From Bin34 sp965219935 (GTDB lineage Bacteria > Chloroflexota > Anaerolineae > Caldilineales > Caldilineaceae): a stretch of 64,000 nucleotides of DNA. Below the pieces are notes generated by a model. It was not told where the DNA came from and searched no databases. It was given only the letters and a program-made list of their open reading frames with translations. Each line of letters opens with the position of its first letter. Position 1 is the first letter of the stretch. Shown piece after piece: positions 8,900 to 17,455 of the stretch. Location: positions 3,906,001 to 3,970,000 of the forward strand of contig CBDCOU010000003.1 of the NCBI GenBank assembly GCA_965219935.1. The letters run 5' to 3'. Made by a program: the position numbers and the translations under genes.

Positions 8900-9123
8900 C
8901 GGAGATATTTCTTGGCCAGTGCGTTGTAACGCGGGTCATCGTCTCTCTCCGCGGCCCGGAACTTGCCTCTCCATCGCGCACTGAAGGTTGGACCATCCTC
9001 GCCTGTGATTTCCCTAAGGGACTGCTCAATGAGCGACGACAAGGATACCCCCCGCGAGCGCGCATGCCGCTTGGCAACCGGGATGAGTTCGGCTTCCACG
9101 GTGATCGTGAGTTTTTGCTTCAT
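8896..9123 (-). CDS. VapB-like antitoxin (DUF6364-like, ribbon-helix-helix)
   Basis: This 75-residue protein starts at MKQKLTITVEAELI and continues KRHARSRGVSLSSLIEQSL, the short strand plus two helices of a ribbon-helix-helix DNA-binding domain. The C-terminal 35 residues are charged and likely wrap the toxin. The open frame extends to 9165, but 9123 begins the conserved strand. It is coupled by ATGA to the PIN toxin downstream, so it should both repress the operon and neutralise VapC. Confidence 0.78.
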   Translation of the reverse strand: MKQKLTITVEAELIPVAKRHARSRGVSLSSLIEQSLREITGEDGPTFSARWRGKFRAAERDDDPRYNALAKKYLR

Positions 9124-9719
9124 TGGATCTTGAGGACCTTGTTTCTCGGTATACCGACATTGCAACCAAGTATACGTGTACCGGGGACGGTGATCCGGGG
9201 GCGAGCCGGAACGATGCCTGCCTCATTGATTTGGGAGCGCAGGTGCCATCGGGATTACCGAGCTGCCAGCAACGCTTTGCGCCCCGCCGCCGCTGTAGCT
9301 GCTCGCGGAAATCGCGTGCCATGACGGTGTCGAACTTGCCACGTCCGCGCCCACCTGCGATGCCGCGCCAAGGTGTCCGCATGGCGAATACAGAACTCAC
9401 AGTCCCGGTCCCATGCTTCGACACAGGTATGGGTTCCTTTTGCCGCACAAAGTGGTCGCTTGGCGGGTGGATTGGTGAATCGACCCATTATTATGAGCCT
9501 GCCCGGTCCGGTCACACCCTCTGCCCCACAGAGGACGACTGACGGCTCCATTCTTTCCGCGCGCAGATTATGGGTGTCCGTTGGCCTTCGACAGCGAGTT
9601 CCTGAACAGCCCATCCCGTACCGTCTGATGTGGGGCGGGCAGCCAAGGTCCGCACTGGACCCGGCCACCATCTATAGCACCGTGCATATTCATTGGCACT
9701 GCTTGGCATCCCTCCATCC
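9124..9719. other. Intergenic stretch with no supported gene
   Basis: About 600 bp between the toxin-antitoxin start and cobQ. Open frames of up to 140 codons exist on both strands but have compositions typical of antisense or out-of-frame translation (many Cys, Arg, Pro), no ribosome binding sites and no recognisable motif. It should contain the divergent promoters for cobQ and the antitoxin; I could not pin them down. Confidence 0.5.
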
Positions 9720-11288
9720 ATGAATCACAAACGTCTCGGCCGTGTGGTCATGGTGCAGGGAACCTCGTCGCACGCCGGCAAGTCGTTGTTGACGACCGCG
9801 CTCTGCCGCATTTTTAGCCAGGACGGGTTCCGGACGGCCCCCTTCAAGGCACAAAACATGTCGCTGAATTCCTGTCCCACGCCGGACGGGTTCGAAATTG
9901 GGCGTTCACAGGCCACCCAGGCAGCCGCGGCCGGTGTCCCGGCCCGGGTGGAAATGAACCCTGTTTTGCTCAAACCGGAGACGGAAGGCCGCACGCAGGT
10001 CGTGGTGATGGGCAGGCCCTTGTCAACGGCCGCAACGGATTCCCATCAGCCCCGCGTCCCACAGTTGTGGGACGTGGTTGTCAGGGCCCTGGACCGTCTC
10101 CGTCGCGAGTTCGACATCGTGGTGATTGAAGGGGCGGGCAGCCCGGTCGAGATCAACATCAAGGAGCGCGACATCGTCAACATGCGCGTGGCCCGCCATG
10201 CCGATGCCCCGGTCCTGTTGATTGGCGACATCGATCTCGGCGGGGTTTTTGCCCAGATGGTCGGTACGCTGGCGTTGCTTGAACCCGCTGAACGAAGTTT
10301 GGTCAAGGGCCTGGTGGTCAACAAGTTTCGCGGCGACCTGGCGCAGTTCGAGACCGGGGTCGACCTGCTGGAGGCGCGCACGGGCGTGCCGGTTGCCGGT
10401 GTCCTGCCTTTCCTGCCCGATGTGCGGATCCCCGAAGAGGACGGAGTTGGGCTGCCTGCCGATGGCCTGGGCGACTCCCGGGCGGTATTGGATGTCGCCG
10501 TGATGCGCGTGCCGCACATCGCCAACTTCGACGACTTCGATCCCCTCGGCCGCGAACCCGGTGTGCGGGTTCGCTTTGTCGGTTCCGCGGCTGAATTCGG
10601 GGATCCGGATTTGTTGATACTGCCGGGCAGCAAGACGACCGTGGCCGACCTCGACTGGCTGCGAGTCCAGGGTCTGGCCGAGCGGATCCGCACCGCCCGG
10701 GCCTCCGGCACTGCCGTCATTGGCATTTGTGCCGGTTACCAAATGCTGGGAACCCGCCTGCTGGATCCGGACGGAGTGGAATCGCGCATCAGGGAGGCCG
10801 CGGGCCTTGGTCTTGTACCCACTACCACGACATTCCTGCCGGAGAAGAAAACCCATCAAGTCACCGCCGTGGTTGAGACGGGACGCGGTCTACTCGCCGG
10901 CTGCACCGACATGCGGATCTCCGGCTACGAAAGCCACAAGGGCGACACCGCCGGAGACCTGGAAGCGTGCCCCATCTCCGTCCGCACCCGATCAGGCCGC
11001 CCGGTACATCTCCTGGACGGCAGGTTGGATGAAGACGGTCTTACGCTGGGCACCTATCTGCACGGGCTGTTCCACAATCACGACCTGCGCCGCAGGTTGC
11101 TGGAAAACCTGGCGCGTCGCAAGGGCGTCACGCTGCCGGACGGACTGCCCGAGTTCGATCCCGACTACGAGTACGACCGGCTGGCGGTGCATGTGCGCCG
11201 CCACCTCGACATGGACCTCGTGTACCGGATGATGGAGGCCCGTCGGCCCGTGCCCGGTTCGGTGCCCGCGGACAGGGCGGAGTGCTAG
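9720..11288 (+). CDS. cobQ: Cobyric acid synthase (CobQ/CbiP)
   Basis: This glutamine-dependent enzyme amidates adenosylcobyrinic acid a,c-diamide at four side chains. Residues 9-30 hold the P-loop-like VQGTSSHAGKS of the dethiobiotin-synthetase-like domain, followed by FKAQNMSLN and VIEGAGSPVEINI. The C-terminal class I glutamine amidotransferase domain has LPGSKTT, the nucleophile motif GICAGYQMLG, YESHKGDT and TYLHGLFHN with the catalytic His. The 522-residue length is normal. ATG 9720 is chosen over the in-frame start at 9693 because it directly precedes the conserved strand. Its TAG stop overlaps the stop of convergent cobO within a CTAG palindrome (11285-11288). Confidence 0.96.
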   Translation: MNHKRLGRVVMVQGTSSHAGKSLLTTALCRIFSQDGFRTAPFKAQNMSLNSCPTPDGFEIGRSQATQAAAAGVPARVEMNPVLLKPETEGRTQVVVMGRPLSTAATDSHQPRVPQLWDVVVRALDRLRREFDIVVIEGAGSPVEINIKERDIVNMRVARHADAPVLLIGDIDLGGVFAQMVGTLALLEPAERSLVKGLVVNKFRGDLAQFETGVDLLEARTGVPVAGVLPFLPDVRIPEEDGVGLPADGLGDSRAVLDVAVMRVPHIANFDDFDPLGREPGVRVRFVGSAAEFGDPDLLILPGSKTTVADLDWLRVQGLAERIRTARASGTAVIGICAGYQMLGTRLLDPDGVESRIREAAGLGLVPTTTTFLPEKKTHQVTAVVETGRGLLAGCTDMRISGYESHKGDTAGDLEACPISVRTRSGRPVHLLDGRLDEDGLTLGTYLHGLFHNHDLRRRLLENLARRKGVTLPDGLPEFDPDYEYDRLAVHVRRHLDMDLVYRMMEARRPVPGSVPADRAEC

Positions 11289-11869
11289 AACTCGATGCCC
11301 GGTTGCGCCTTGATGCCCTGATCCGCGTAGGGATGCTTGACTTCCCGCATTTCCGTGACGAGGTCGGCACAGTCGATCAGTTCCTGGGGCGCATTCCGGC
11401 CGGTGACGATGACGTGCATGGCCGGCGGTCTCTGTGCCAGAGCCTGCACCACATCGGCAACCGGCACCCAACCGTAGGACATGGCATAGGTGAATTCGTC
11501 GAGGACGACGACATCCTCGGTGCCGGTCCGCAGCACTTCCCGGCACCGCTCCCACTGCTCCACGGCCAGCGCGGCGGTTCGCTCAAGGTCCTTTGACAAC
11601 CACGTGAAGCCGTCGCCCATGGGTTCAATGCGGATGCCCAGGCGCTTCGCCGCCTTGTGTTCGCCATAGTTGGAAGTGCTGCTTTTGATGAACTGGAACA
11701 TGCGCACGCGGTAGTCGCGGCCCCACGCCCGAAACAGCACACCCAGGGCCGCGGTGGTCTTGCCCTTGCCGTCTCCCGTGTTGACAATCACGAGACCGCG
11801 CTGGCGGCTGCGCCGCCGGGTCTCCCGGGTGGACGCGTCCAATGTCCGGGTACTTTCTTCATTCGACAT
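11285..11869 (-). CDS. cobO: Cob(I)yrinic acid a,c-diamide adenosyltransferase (CobO/BtuR)
   Basis: The enzyme transfers the adenosyl group of ATP to Co(I) corrinoid. The P-loop TGDGKGKTTAALG is at residues 31-43, followed by FIKSS, WLSKD and the VVVLDEFTYAMSYG Walker-B-like strand and VIVTGRNAPQELI, all characteristic of BtuR/CobO. The start at 11869 has GAAGGTGA 6 bp upstream; an alternative start at 11896 would add nine residues. It overlaps the 3' end of btuD by 11 bp, so it is the last gene of the riboswitch-led btuCFD-cobO operon, pairing corrinoid import with adenosylation. Confidence 0.95.
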   Translation of the reverse strand: MSNEESTRTLDASTRETRRRSRQRGLVIVNTGDGKGKTTAALGVLFRAWGRDYRVRMFQFIKSSTSNYGEHKAAKRLGIRIEPMGDGFTWLSKDLERTAALAVEQWERCREVLRTGTEDVVVLDEFTYAMSYGWVPVADVVQALAQRPPAMHVIVTGRNAPQELIDCADLVTEMREVKHPYADQGIKAQPGIEF

Positions 11870-12713
11870 GCGCTTCACCTTCTGGGAATTGGGCATTGTC
11901 CGGCTTCTCGCCGACAGGGCCGATTGGACTGACGACCGGGGATCCGGTCACCGGATCCGAGTAGACCCGGGCCCGGATGCCGAAGGCGGCGGCCAGCACC
12001 TCGGGCAACAGTACGGCCGACGGCTCCCCTTCGGCCAGGACCCGGCCCCGCGACAGCACCACCAGCCGATCACAGTAACGGGCGGCCAGATTCAGATCGT
12101 GAATGGCGGCCACGGCGGTCAGGCCCTCGTTGACAAGTCGGCGCACCAGCCCCAGGATCTTGAGTTGGTGCAGGATGTCGAGGTTCGCCGTGGGCTCGTC
12201 GAGCAGCAGGACGCGCGAATGCTGGGCCACGGCGCGGGCCAGGAATACCCGCTGGCGCTCGCCCCCCGATAGTGTTTCAAGGGTCCGGTCGGCGAAGGCG
12301 CCGGTCTCCGTCTGGCTCATCGCGGCCATGGCCGCGGATGTATCCGCGGCTCCTTCCACGGCGAAGGGTCCGAGGTGCGGGTAGCGGCCCATCAACACCA
12401 GTTCGAAGGCATGGAAGCCCTGCGTGTAGGGAGCCGCCTGCGGGACCAGCGCGAGGAAGGCGGCGACTTCGCGGGCCGACAAGGCATCGAGATCCCGCCC
12501 CCCCAATCGAACGGTGCCCTCCGTCCGCTGCAGGATCCGCGCGAGCGTTCGCAGGAGCGTTGACTTGCCGGCCCCGTTGGGACCGATCAGTCCGACGAAC
12601 TGGCCCTTGTCCGCGCGCAGGTCCACATTGTTGAGCAGCGGCCGCGTTTCGGCGGCACAGGCGAGTCCCCGTGCGTCGATCTCGGGCGGACGGAAGTTGG
12701 ACACGTCTGTCAT
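11859..12713 (-). CDS. btuD: Vitamin B12/corrinoid ABC transporter ATP-binding protein (BtuD)
   Basis: This 284-residue ABC ATPase of the FepC/BtuD type has Walker A LIGPNGAGKST (44-52), Q-loop VPQAAPY, signature LSGGERQRV, Walker B VLLLDEPTANLD and H-loop AAIHDLNLAA. The C-terminal 40 residues are an extension after the usual end. The stop of btuF overlaps its start as ATGA (12710-12713), so translation is coupled. The role in corrinoid import is set by the cobalamin riboswitch and the cobO neighbour. Confidence 0.93.
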   Translation of the reverse strand: MTDVSNFRPPEIDARGLACAAETRPLLNNVDLRADKGQFVGLIGPNGAGKSTLLRTLARILQRTEGTVRLGGRDLDALSAREVAAFLALVPQAAPYTQGFHAFELVLMGRYPHLGPFAVEGAADTSAAMAAMSQTETGAFADRTLETLSGGERQRVFLARAVAQHSRVLLLDEPTANLDILHQLKILGLVRRLVNEGLTAVAAIHDLNLAARYCDRLVVLSRGRVLAEGEPSAVLLPEVLAAAFGIRARVYSDPVTGSPVVSPIGPVGEKPDNAQFPEGEAHVE

Positions 12714-13762
12714 TCGGCGCGACTAAAACCTTCAGGCGGCGGGTTCGGGAAGTCCTCGGGCCAGAGAATGAGGGCCAACTCCTCCGCTCCCCGGATGTTC
12801 CAGAAGGAGAGTGTCGTGAAGAGTTTGCTGTCCACGATGTGGATGCGGCCCGTCTTGACTGCGGGCACCTCCGCCAGCGCCGCGTCATCAAGCAGGTCCT
12901 GCCTGAATTCCTCGGCCCCAAAGGCGAGCGGCTGCGCGATGATGATTGTCTCGGGGGCCATCACAATGATGCCCTCAAGGCTGATGGTCTGGTTGCCGGA
13001 GATGCCCGCGCCCGCCGCGGCATTTTCGCCGCCTGCCGCCTCGATTACGGAACCCTCGGTGGACCCTTCGCCGGCAACCCAGATCTGATCCGAATACCTC
13101 GTCAGTGCCAGCACGGCAGGCCGTGGATGCTTGGTGCCGGTGATGGCGACCAGATCGTCGTGGCGCTGCTGCACCTCCGCTGCGAACTCGGCGGCCCGTT
13201 CCTCCTCGCCGAAGATGTAGCCCATGAGCAGGATGGCGTCAAGGCGGGCCTTGGGATCGTGCCGGAGCGCGGTCTGCACCACTGGGATGCCGACGCGCTC
13301 AAGGGCGTCGACACCCTCGCCGGGAAAATAGGGACTGGTGACGATCACATCGGGATCCTGGGCGATGATGGTCTCGGGATCGCGGGAGATCTCCGGCTTG
13401 TCGGTCAGCAGACCGGCAACATTGGAATAGGTCGGGTCCTTGGAGACCGCCCCCACCGCCACCAGCCGTTCCAAAGGCGCCAGGGCGACTGCCATCTCGT
13501 CGTGGCCAATCGAAGCCGTGATGATGCGCGCCGGTTGCCCGGGGATGTCCACGACCCCGTTCAAGCCCTCTACGCCGCGGGGCCAGCCGGTGTTGTCCGG
13601 ATCCACGATCCCCGGTACGTCGCGCAGTTCGGGCCGCGGGGCGGCCCGGTCGTCGGACGGGATGTCCTCCGTTGGCGGAAGCGGGATCGTGCAGGCCGTC
13701 AGGATCAGACTCAGGCCGAGGGTCACGACCAGACCCAAGGCTCGCAGTTTCTCCGGGATCAT
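12710..13762 (-). CDS. btuF: Vitamin B12/corrinoid-binding lipoprotein (BtuF-like substrate-binding protein)
   Basis: This type III periplasmic-binding-fold protein (350 residues) has a lipoprotein signal ending ILTAC, with lipidated Cys 24. Characteristic stretches are RIITASIGHDEMAVAL, VGAVSKDPTYSN, DPDVIVTSPYF and TGRIHIVD. The lipid anchor, rather than a free periplasmic form, suits a cell without a classical outer membrane. The gene lies 31 bp after btuC and is coupled to btuD by ATGA. Substrate specificity rests on operon context, since iron-siderophore binders share the fold. Confidence 0.9.
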   Translation of the reverse strand: MIPEKLRALGLVVTLGLSLILTACTIPLPPTEDIPSDDRAAPRPELRDVPGIVDPDNTGWPRGVEGLNGVVDIPGQPARIITASIGHDEMAVALAPLERLVAVGAVSKDPTYSNVAGLLTDKPEISRDPETIIAQDPDVIVTSPYFPGEGVDALERVGIPVVQTALRHDPKARLDAILLMGYIFGEEERAAEFAAEVQQRHDDLVAITGTKHPRPAVLALTRYSDQIWVAGEGSTEGSVIEAAGGENAAAGAGISGNQTISLEGIIVMAPETIIIAQPLAFGAEEFRQDLLDDAALAEVPAVKTGRIHIVDSKLFTTLSFWNIRGAEELALILWPEDFPNPPPEGFSRAE

Positions 13763-13793
13763 GGAATCTCCTTCTCCTTGCGACGGCTCCGCC

Positions 13794-14864
13794 TTACAGC
13801 GTGTAGACCTGTCGCTTGTTCTTGATTAAGAGGAATACAAAGAACGGTGCGCCCACAAAGGCAGTCAGGACGCCGACGCGGAACTCGGCCGGTTGGATCA
13901 CGGTCCGGGCCGCCATGTCCGCCAGCATGACGAAGAGCGCACCGCCGAGTGCGCTCATGGGCATCAGGACGCGGTGGTCCGGTCCCAGCACCAGGCGCAG
14001 TACGTGGGGGGTGACAAGACCGACGAAGGCGATGCTGCCGCTGACCGCCACGGCGGAACCGGTGACCAAGGCCGACGCGGCCAACAGCGCGGTCCGCGTC
14101 GCGCCCGTCCGCACGCCCAGGGAACGGGCCTCGTCGTCGCCCAGGGCCAGCAGGTTAAGGTCGCGCGCCGTCAGGGCCAGCGCGGCGGCGCCGACGGCAA
14201 TGGGCGGGAGGGCGATCCGAACATGGTCCCAGGAACGCGAGTCGAGGCCGCCGGCCAGCCAGTAGAGGATTTCGCGCAACGGCCCTTCGCCTGGGAGTAG
14301 GTAGATGACGGCGGAGATTACGGCCCCGAGGAAGGCGTTGACGGCAACCCCGGCCAGGAGCAGCGTGGCCATCGATAGGCGCCCGCCCACGGCCGCGATG
14401 CCGTAGACCAGCAGCAGGGCCAAGGCCGCGCCGGTGAAGGCAAATACGGGCAGGGCCAGCCAGAACAGGTCGACCAACCCGATGGCGATGGCGGTGACCG
14501 CGCCCACGGCGCCCCCGGCGGAGACGCCGATGATGCCGGGATCGGCCATGGGATTGCGGAACAGTCCCTGCATGGCCGTGCCCGAGAGACCGAGTGCCAT
14601 GCCGACCACAGCTCCCACGATGATGCGCGGCAGGCGGATTTGTTCGATCACCAGCTGCGCGGTGCGGTCGACGGAAGGTCCGTCGAGGCCCATCGCCGAC
14701 AGCACGGCCCAAGCTACATCCAGGGTCTTGATCGGAACCGGCCCCAGACGCAGGGAGACCAGCCCCGTCGCCACAACCAACACGGACAGAACCGGAAGGC
14801 CAATGGCCAGTCGCGTACCAACGCCCAACCGGCGGAAGGAACGCAGTGTGTGCTGTCCATCCAA
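13794..14864 (-). CDS. btuC: Vitamin B12/corrinoid ABC transporter permease (BtuC)
   Basis: This 356-residue FecCD/BtuC-family permease has about ten membrane segments. Motifs include RLPRIIVGAVVGMALGLSG, MQGLFRNPMADPGIIGVSAG and GSIAFVGLVTPHVLRL, plus the C-terminal GVLTAFVGAPFFVFLL. The start is taken as TTG 14864: an in-frame TAG lies shortly upstream (within the leader hairpin loop) and GGAGG stands 9 bp before the TTG. That GGAGG is the 3' arm of the hairpin at 14874-14897, so translation initiation is probably riboswitch-controlled. First gene of the corrinoid operon. Confidence 0.93.
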   Translation of the reverse strand: MDGQHTLRSFRRLGVGTRLAIGLPVLSVLVVATGLVSLRLGPVPIKTLDVAWAVLSAMGLDGPSVDRTAQLVIEQIRLPRIIVGAVVGMALGLSGTAMQGLFRNPMADPGIIGVSAGGAVGAVTAIAIGLVDLFWLALPVFAFTGAALALLLVYGIAAVGGRLSMATLLLAGVAVNAFLGAVISAVIYLLPGEGPLREILYWLAGGLDSRSWDHVRIALPPIAVGAAALALTARDLNLLALGDDEARSLGVRTGATRTALLAASALVTGSAVAVSGSIAFVGLVTPHVLRLVLGPDHRVLMPMSALGGALFVMLADMAARTVIQPAEFRVGVLTAFVGAPFFVFLLIKNKRQVYTL

Positions 14865-14897
14865 AAGACAAAACCTCCAGCGCTACTCCGCCGGAGG
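14863..14897 (-). promoter_or_regulatory. Riboswitch expression platform: SD-sequestering hairpin followed by U-rich tract
   Basis: On the minus strand a 9-bp stem (CCTCCGGCG pairing with CGCTGGAGG, one G-U pair, 6-nt loop) occupies 14897-14874 and is followed by TTTTGTCTTTT (14873-14863). The 3' arm contains the GGAGG that serves as btuC ribosome binding site, and the U-rich tract runs into the TTG start. The element can therefore act as an intrinsic terminator, as a translational sequester, or both. A small GC stem (CCGGGC/GCCCGG, about 14912-14927) lies just upstream and could compete. Confidence 0.7.
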
Positions 14898-14968
14898 CAT
14901 GACTCGCAGGACCGGGCGCGTGCCCGGACGCCGAGTGACCTCTCTGGAGCGGAGAGTCGTCACCTGAT

Positions 14969-15125
14969 CGTCCAGGCAGGTCTCCTGGCTTACGGGCGGA
15001 TTCGGCCAAGCCCTTCCCATCGGCGTGCCGACAGTGGGCTTCAGCTCCGTTTCCCGCTTACAGTGGCGCCACCGCGGCGGATTTGCACCGCCTTCCCATA
15101 TTCTCCCGGGATGGGCACCTGGACG
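14969..15125 (-). ncRNA. Cobalamin (AdoCbl) riboswitch aptamer
   Basis: The minus strand carries the conserved elements of the B12 riboswitch in order: a closing stem CGTCCAGG (15125-15118) paired with CCTGGACG (14976-14969), then GGGAAGGCGGTGCAAATCC, CCGCGGTGGCGCCACTG and TGTAAGCGGG of the core, and the B12 box GCCAGGAGACCTGCC (14989-14975). It precedes btuCFD-cobO and should lower their expression when adenosylcobalamin is abundant. The exact paired boundaries were drawn by eye. Confidence 0.95.
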
Positions 15126-15137
15126 AGCGTCTGACGC

Positions 15138-15167
15138 AAGGTAACACGGCCCTCCAAGGCCTGTCAA
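15138..15167 (-). promoter_or_regulatory. Sigma-70-type promoter of the riboswitch-btuCFD-cobO operon
   Basis: A perfect -35 TTGACA (15167-15162) is followed after 18 bp by TACCTT (15143-15138). Transcription would start near 15131, just before the riboswitch closing stem, which is the expected geometry. Confidence 0.6.
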
Positions 15168-15394
15168 TAGCGCAGGGGAACCGTTGCCGAACCAGCCCGG
15201 AGGCAGAAACGGTATCCCTGACAGACTGGAGCCGGTGATGATGCTTGGCAAGCACCGTGCCATCGTTTACGGGGAATGGAATCCCGAGCCCAAACCTGTC
15301 GGCGGTGGAATGGGGAGGGTGAGACTGGCTTCTACAATAGGGGCGACGGTTTGCAGAACCGACCGTGTTTCAATCCGCATTCAACAGGCTGACC

Positions 15395-16447
15395 ATGCTG
15401 ACAATCGGCGTCTCGGCAGATTTCCACACCTTGGGCCGGAGCGTGGTGGAACCGGTGGAATGCGCGCTGGCCGCCGCCCCGGGACATGTTCAATACCGCT
15501 GGTTTGAGGCCACCGGGGAGGACGCGGCCGGGCCGTATGTATCCGCCAACGACATCGCGGGCCTGGACGGCGCAGTGCTGCTGGCCTATCGCTTTGCCGA
15601 ATCGTCCCTGACGGAGGAATCCACCTTGGCCGTCATCGGCCGGTGGGGAGTGGGATACGACCGGCTGGACGTGCCAACGCTCACGCGCCACGGGTGTTTG
15701 TTGGCAATCACCCCGGATGGAGTGCGCCGGCCGGTGGCGGAAGCCATCGTGACGCTGCTGCTGGCCTTGGCCAAGCAGCTCATGCCCCGCGCAGCCGTGG
15801 TCGCGTCCGGAGACTGGAGCCTGCGCAACGCCACGCTGTCCTACGGTCTGGAAGGCAAGGTGGTCGGTTCCGTGGGCATGGGCAACATTGGGGCCGACCT
15901 CTTCCGTCTGTTGGCACCGTTCGGGTTTGCCAGGATGCTGGCCCACGATCCCTATGTGTCATCGGAGGCGGCCGCGGAACTCGGCGTGGAGCTGGTAAGC
16001 CTGGATGAGCTGTTGGCGGAGTCGGATTTCGTTGCCCTCAACTGTCCGCTCAACGCGGAGACCCACCACCTGATGAATCGGGAGCGTTTGGCCCGGATGA
16101 AGTCCACTGCCTATCTGATCAACACCGCGCGGGGTCCGGTGGTGGATCAGGAGGCGCTGGTCAAGGCGCTGCAACGAGGCGTGATCGCGGGTGCCGGTCT
16201 CGATGTCCAGGATCCGGAACCGTTGCCGCTGCCCCATCCCCTGACCGAACTGGACAACGTCATCCTGACGCCCCATACGCTGGCCTGGACCGATCAGCTG
16301 TATGAGCTCAACGGCACCGGTGCGGTCGACAACGTGCTGGCAGTGTTGCGCGGCGACATTCCCGAACCCACCGTCAATCGCGATGTGCTGGATTCATCCC
16401 GGTTTCAGGCGAGCCTGACCCGGTTTAGGGCCGCGGCGGCGGCCTGA
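15395..16447 (+). CDS. D-2-hydroxyacid dehydrogenase (phosphoglycerate dehydrogenase-like)
   Basis: This 350-residue NAD-dependent dehydrogenase interconverts a D-2-hydroxy acid and its 2-oxo acid. The cofactor loop VGMGNIG lies at 160-166; the catalytic triad is complete: Arg 246 in NTARGPV, Glu 275 in DPEP and His 294 in TPHT. ATG 15395 is preferred over the in-frame GTG 15365, since the conserved first strand LTIGVSADF starts there. The substrate is unknown; the neighbours suggest a sugar-derived hydroxy acid. It is the first gene of a same-strand run of catabolic genes ending at 26.2 kb. Confidence 0.88.
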   Translation: MLTIGVSADFHTLGRSVVEPVECALAAAPGHVQYRWFEATGEDAAGPYVSANDIAGLDGAVLLAYRFAESSLTEESTLAVIGRWGVGYDRLDVPTLTRHGCLLAITPDGVRRPVAEAIVTLLLALAKQLMPRAAVVASGDWSLRNATLSYGLEGKVVGSVGMGNIGADLFRLLAPFGFARMLAHDPYVSSEAAAELGVELVSLDELLAESDFVALNCPLNAETHHLMNRERLARMKSTAYLINTARGPVVDQEALVKALQRGVIAGAGLDVQDPEPLPLPHPLTELDNVILTPHTLAWTDQLYELNGTGAVDNVLAVLRGDIPEPTVNRDVLDSSRFQASLTRFRAAAAA

Positions 16448-16599
16448 GCGGAAGGCCGACCGCACCGGCTGGCCCGCGGAGCCAGCCGGATTGCAGGACT
16501 GCGGCCGCCTGCCGTAAGATTGGGGGCTGTCGAGCGTTGGTGCCAACCGGTCCGGCCGGCATCCCGCCCCCGATCACCAGTCGAAACAGGAAGCGAACC

Positions 16600-17445
16600 A
16601 TGAGCGTGTTCACACAGGCCGAACTCGACGCCTGGGAAAGGGAGGGCTACATTGTTCTGAAGGAGGCGGTGCCCAAGGCCCAGTGCGACTCCGTGGTGGA
16701 TGCCATGTGGGAGTTCCTGGAAATGGACCCCGATGATCCCTCCACGTGGTACAGCCTGCCGCCGTGGCACGCCCGGACGGGCATGGTTGAGATGTACCAC
16801 CACCAGTCCATGTGGGACAACCGGCAGACACCCCGCATTCATGCAGCCTTCAGCCAGTTGTTCGGCACGGAGAAATTGCTCCTGAGAGTGGTGGACCGGG
16901 TCAACATGAACCCGCCGGTTCGGGAAGAACATGCCTACGAGGGATTCATCCACTGGGACTTCGAGCCCCAAACCTGGCCCATCCCGCTCATGGTGCAGGG
17001 GGTACTTCTGCTCCGCGATACGAGTGCCGAGCAGGGGGGCTTCCAATGCGTGCCCGGTTCCCATCTGCAGGTGGACAAGATTCTGGCGGCGCAGGAGGAA
17101 GGGGCCAACCACCGGCACCCCGACATTGGGGACCTGGAAGTGCGGTCCATCCCGGGCGAGACCGGGGATCTGGTGATTTGGCACACGGCCCTGCTGCACG
17201 GCAACGGCCCCAACCGGACGGACAAGCCTCGACTGGCCCAGTACATTGCGATGCGCAGCGCGGAACCGGACGATCCGAAGCACCGAGAGAAATTGGTCCA
17301 GAACTGGCGCAGGCGGGCCCCCATGGATTTCCGGAGCCCGCGGGCCTTTCCGGCAGATCCGCGCCATCTGGACGAACATCAGCCCGAACCGGCACACTTG
17401 ACTCCCCTGGGCCGGCGCCTGGTCGGCCTCGACGACTGGGACTGA
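16600..17445 (+). CDS. Phytanoyl-CoA dioxygenase (PhyH) family Fe(II)/2-oxoglutarate oxygenase
   Basis: This 281-residue non-heme iron oxygenase couples 2-oxoglutarate decarboxylation to substrate hydroxylation. The iron-binding facial triad is visible: HxD at His 118/Asp 120 (IHWDFEP) and the distal His 200 in WHTALLHGNGPNR, with an Arg nearby for 2-oxoglutarate. The start ATG 16600 has AGGAAG about 6 bp upstream; the open frame to 16537 adds a low-complexity leader. PhyH proteins are heavily expanded in Chloroflexota; the substrate is unknown. The gene is 10 bp from the following Gfo/Idh gene, so they are probably one operon. Confidence 0.87.
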   Translation: MSVFTQAELDAWEREGYIVLKEAVPKAQCDSVVDAMWEFLEMDPDDPSTWYSLPPWHARTGMVEMYHHQSMWDNRQTPRIHAAFSQLFGTEKLLLRVVDRVNMNPPVREEHAYEGFIHWDFEPQTWPIPLMVQGVLLLRDTSAEQGGFQCVPGSHLQVDKILAAQEEGANHRHPDIGDLEVRSIPGETGDLVIWHTALLHGNGPNRTDKPRLAQYIAMRSAEPDDPKHREKLVQNWRRRAPMDFRSPRAFPADPRHLDEHQPEPAHLTPLGRRLVGLDDWD

Positions 17446-17455
17446 CGCGTTTCCC

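Noticed and set aside
9255..9671. 138-codon minus-strand frame before cobQ
   Set aside because: Cys/Arg/His-rich translation, no SD, no motif; treated as noise in an intergenic region.
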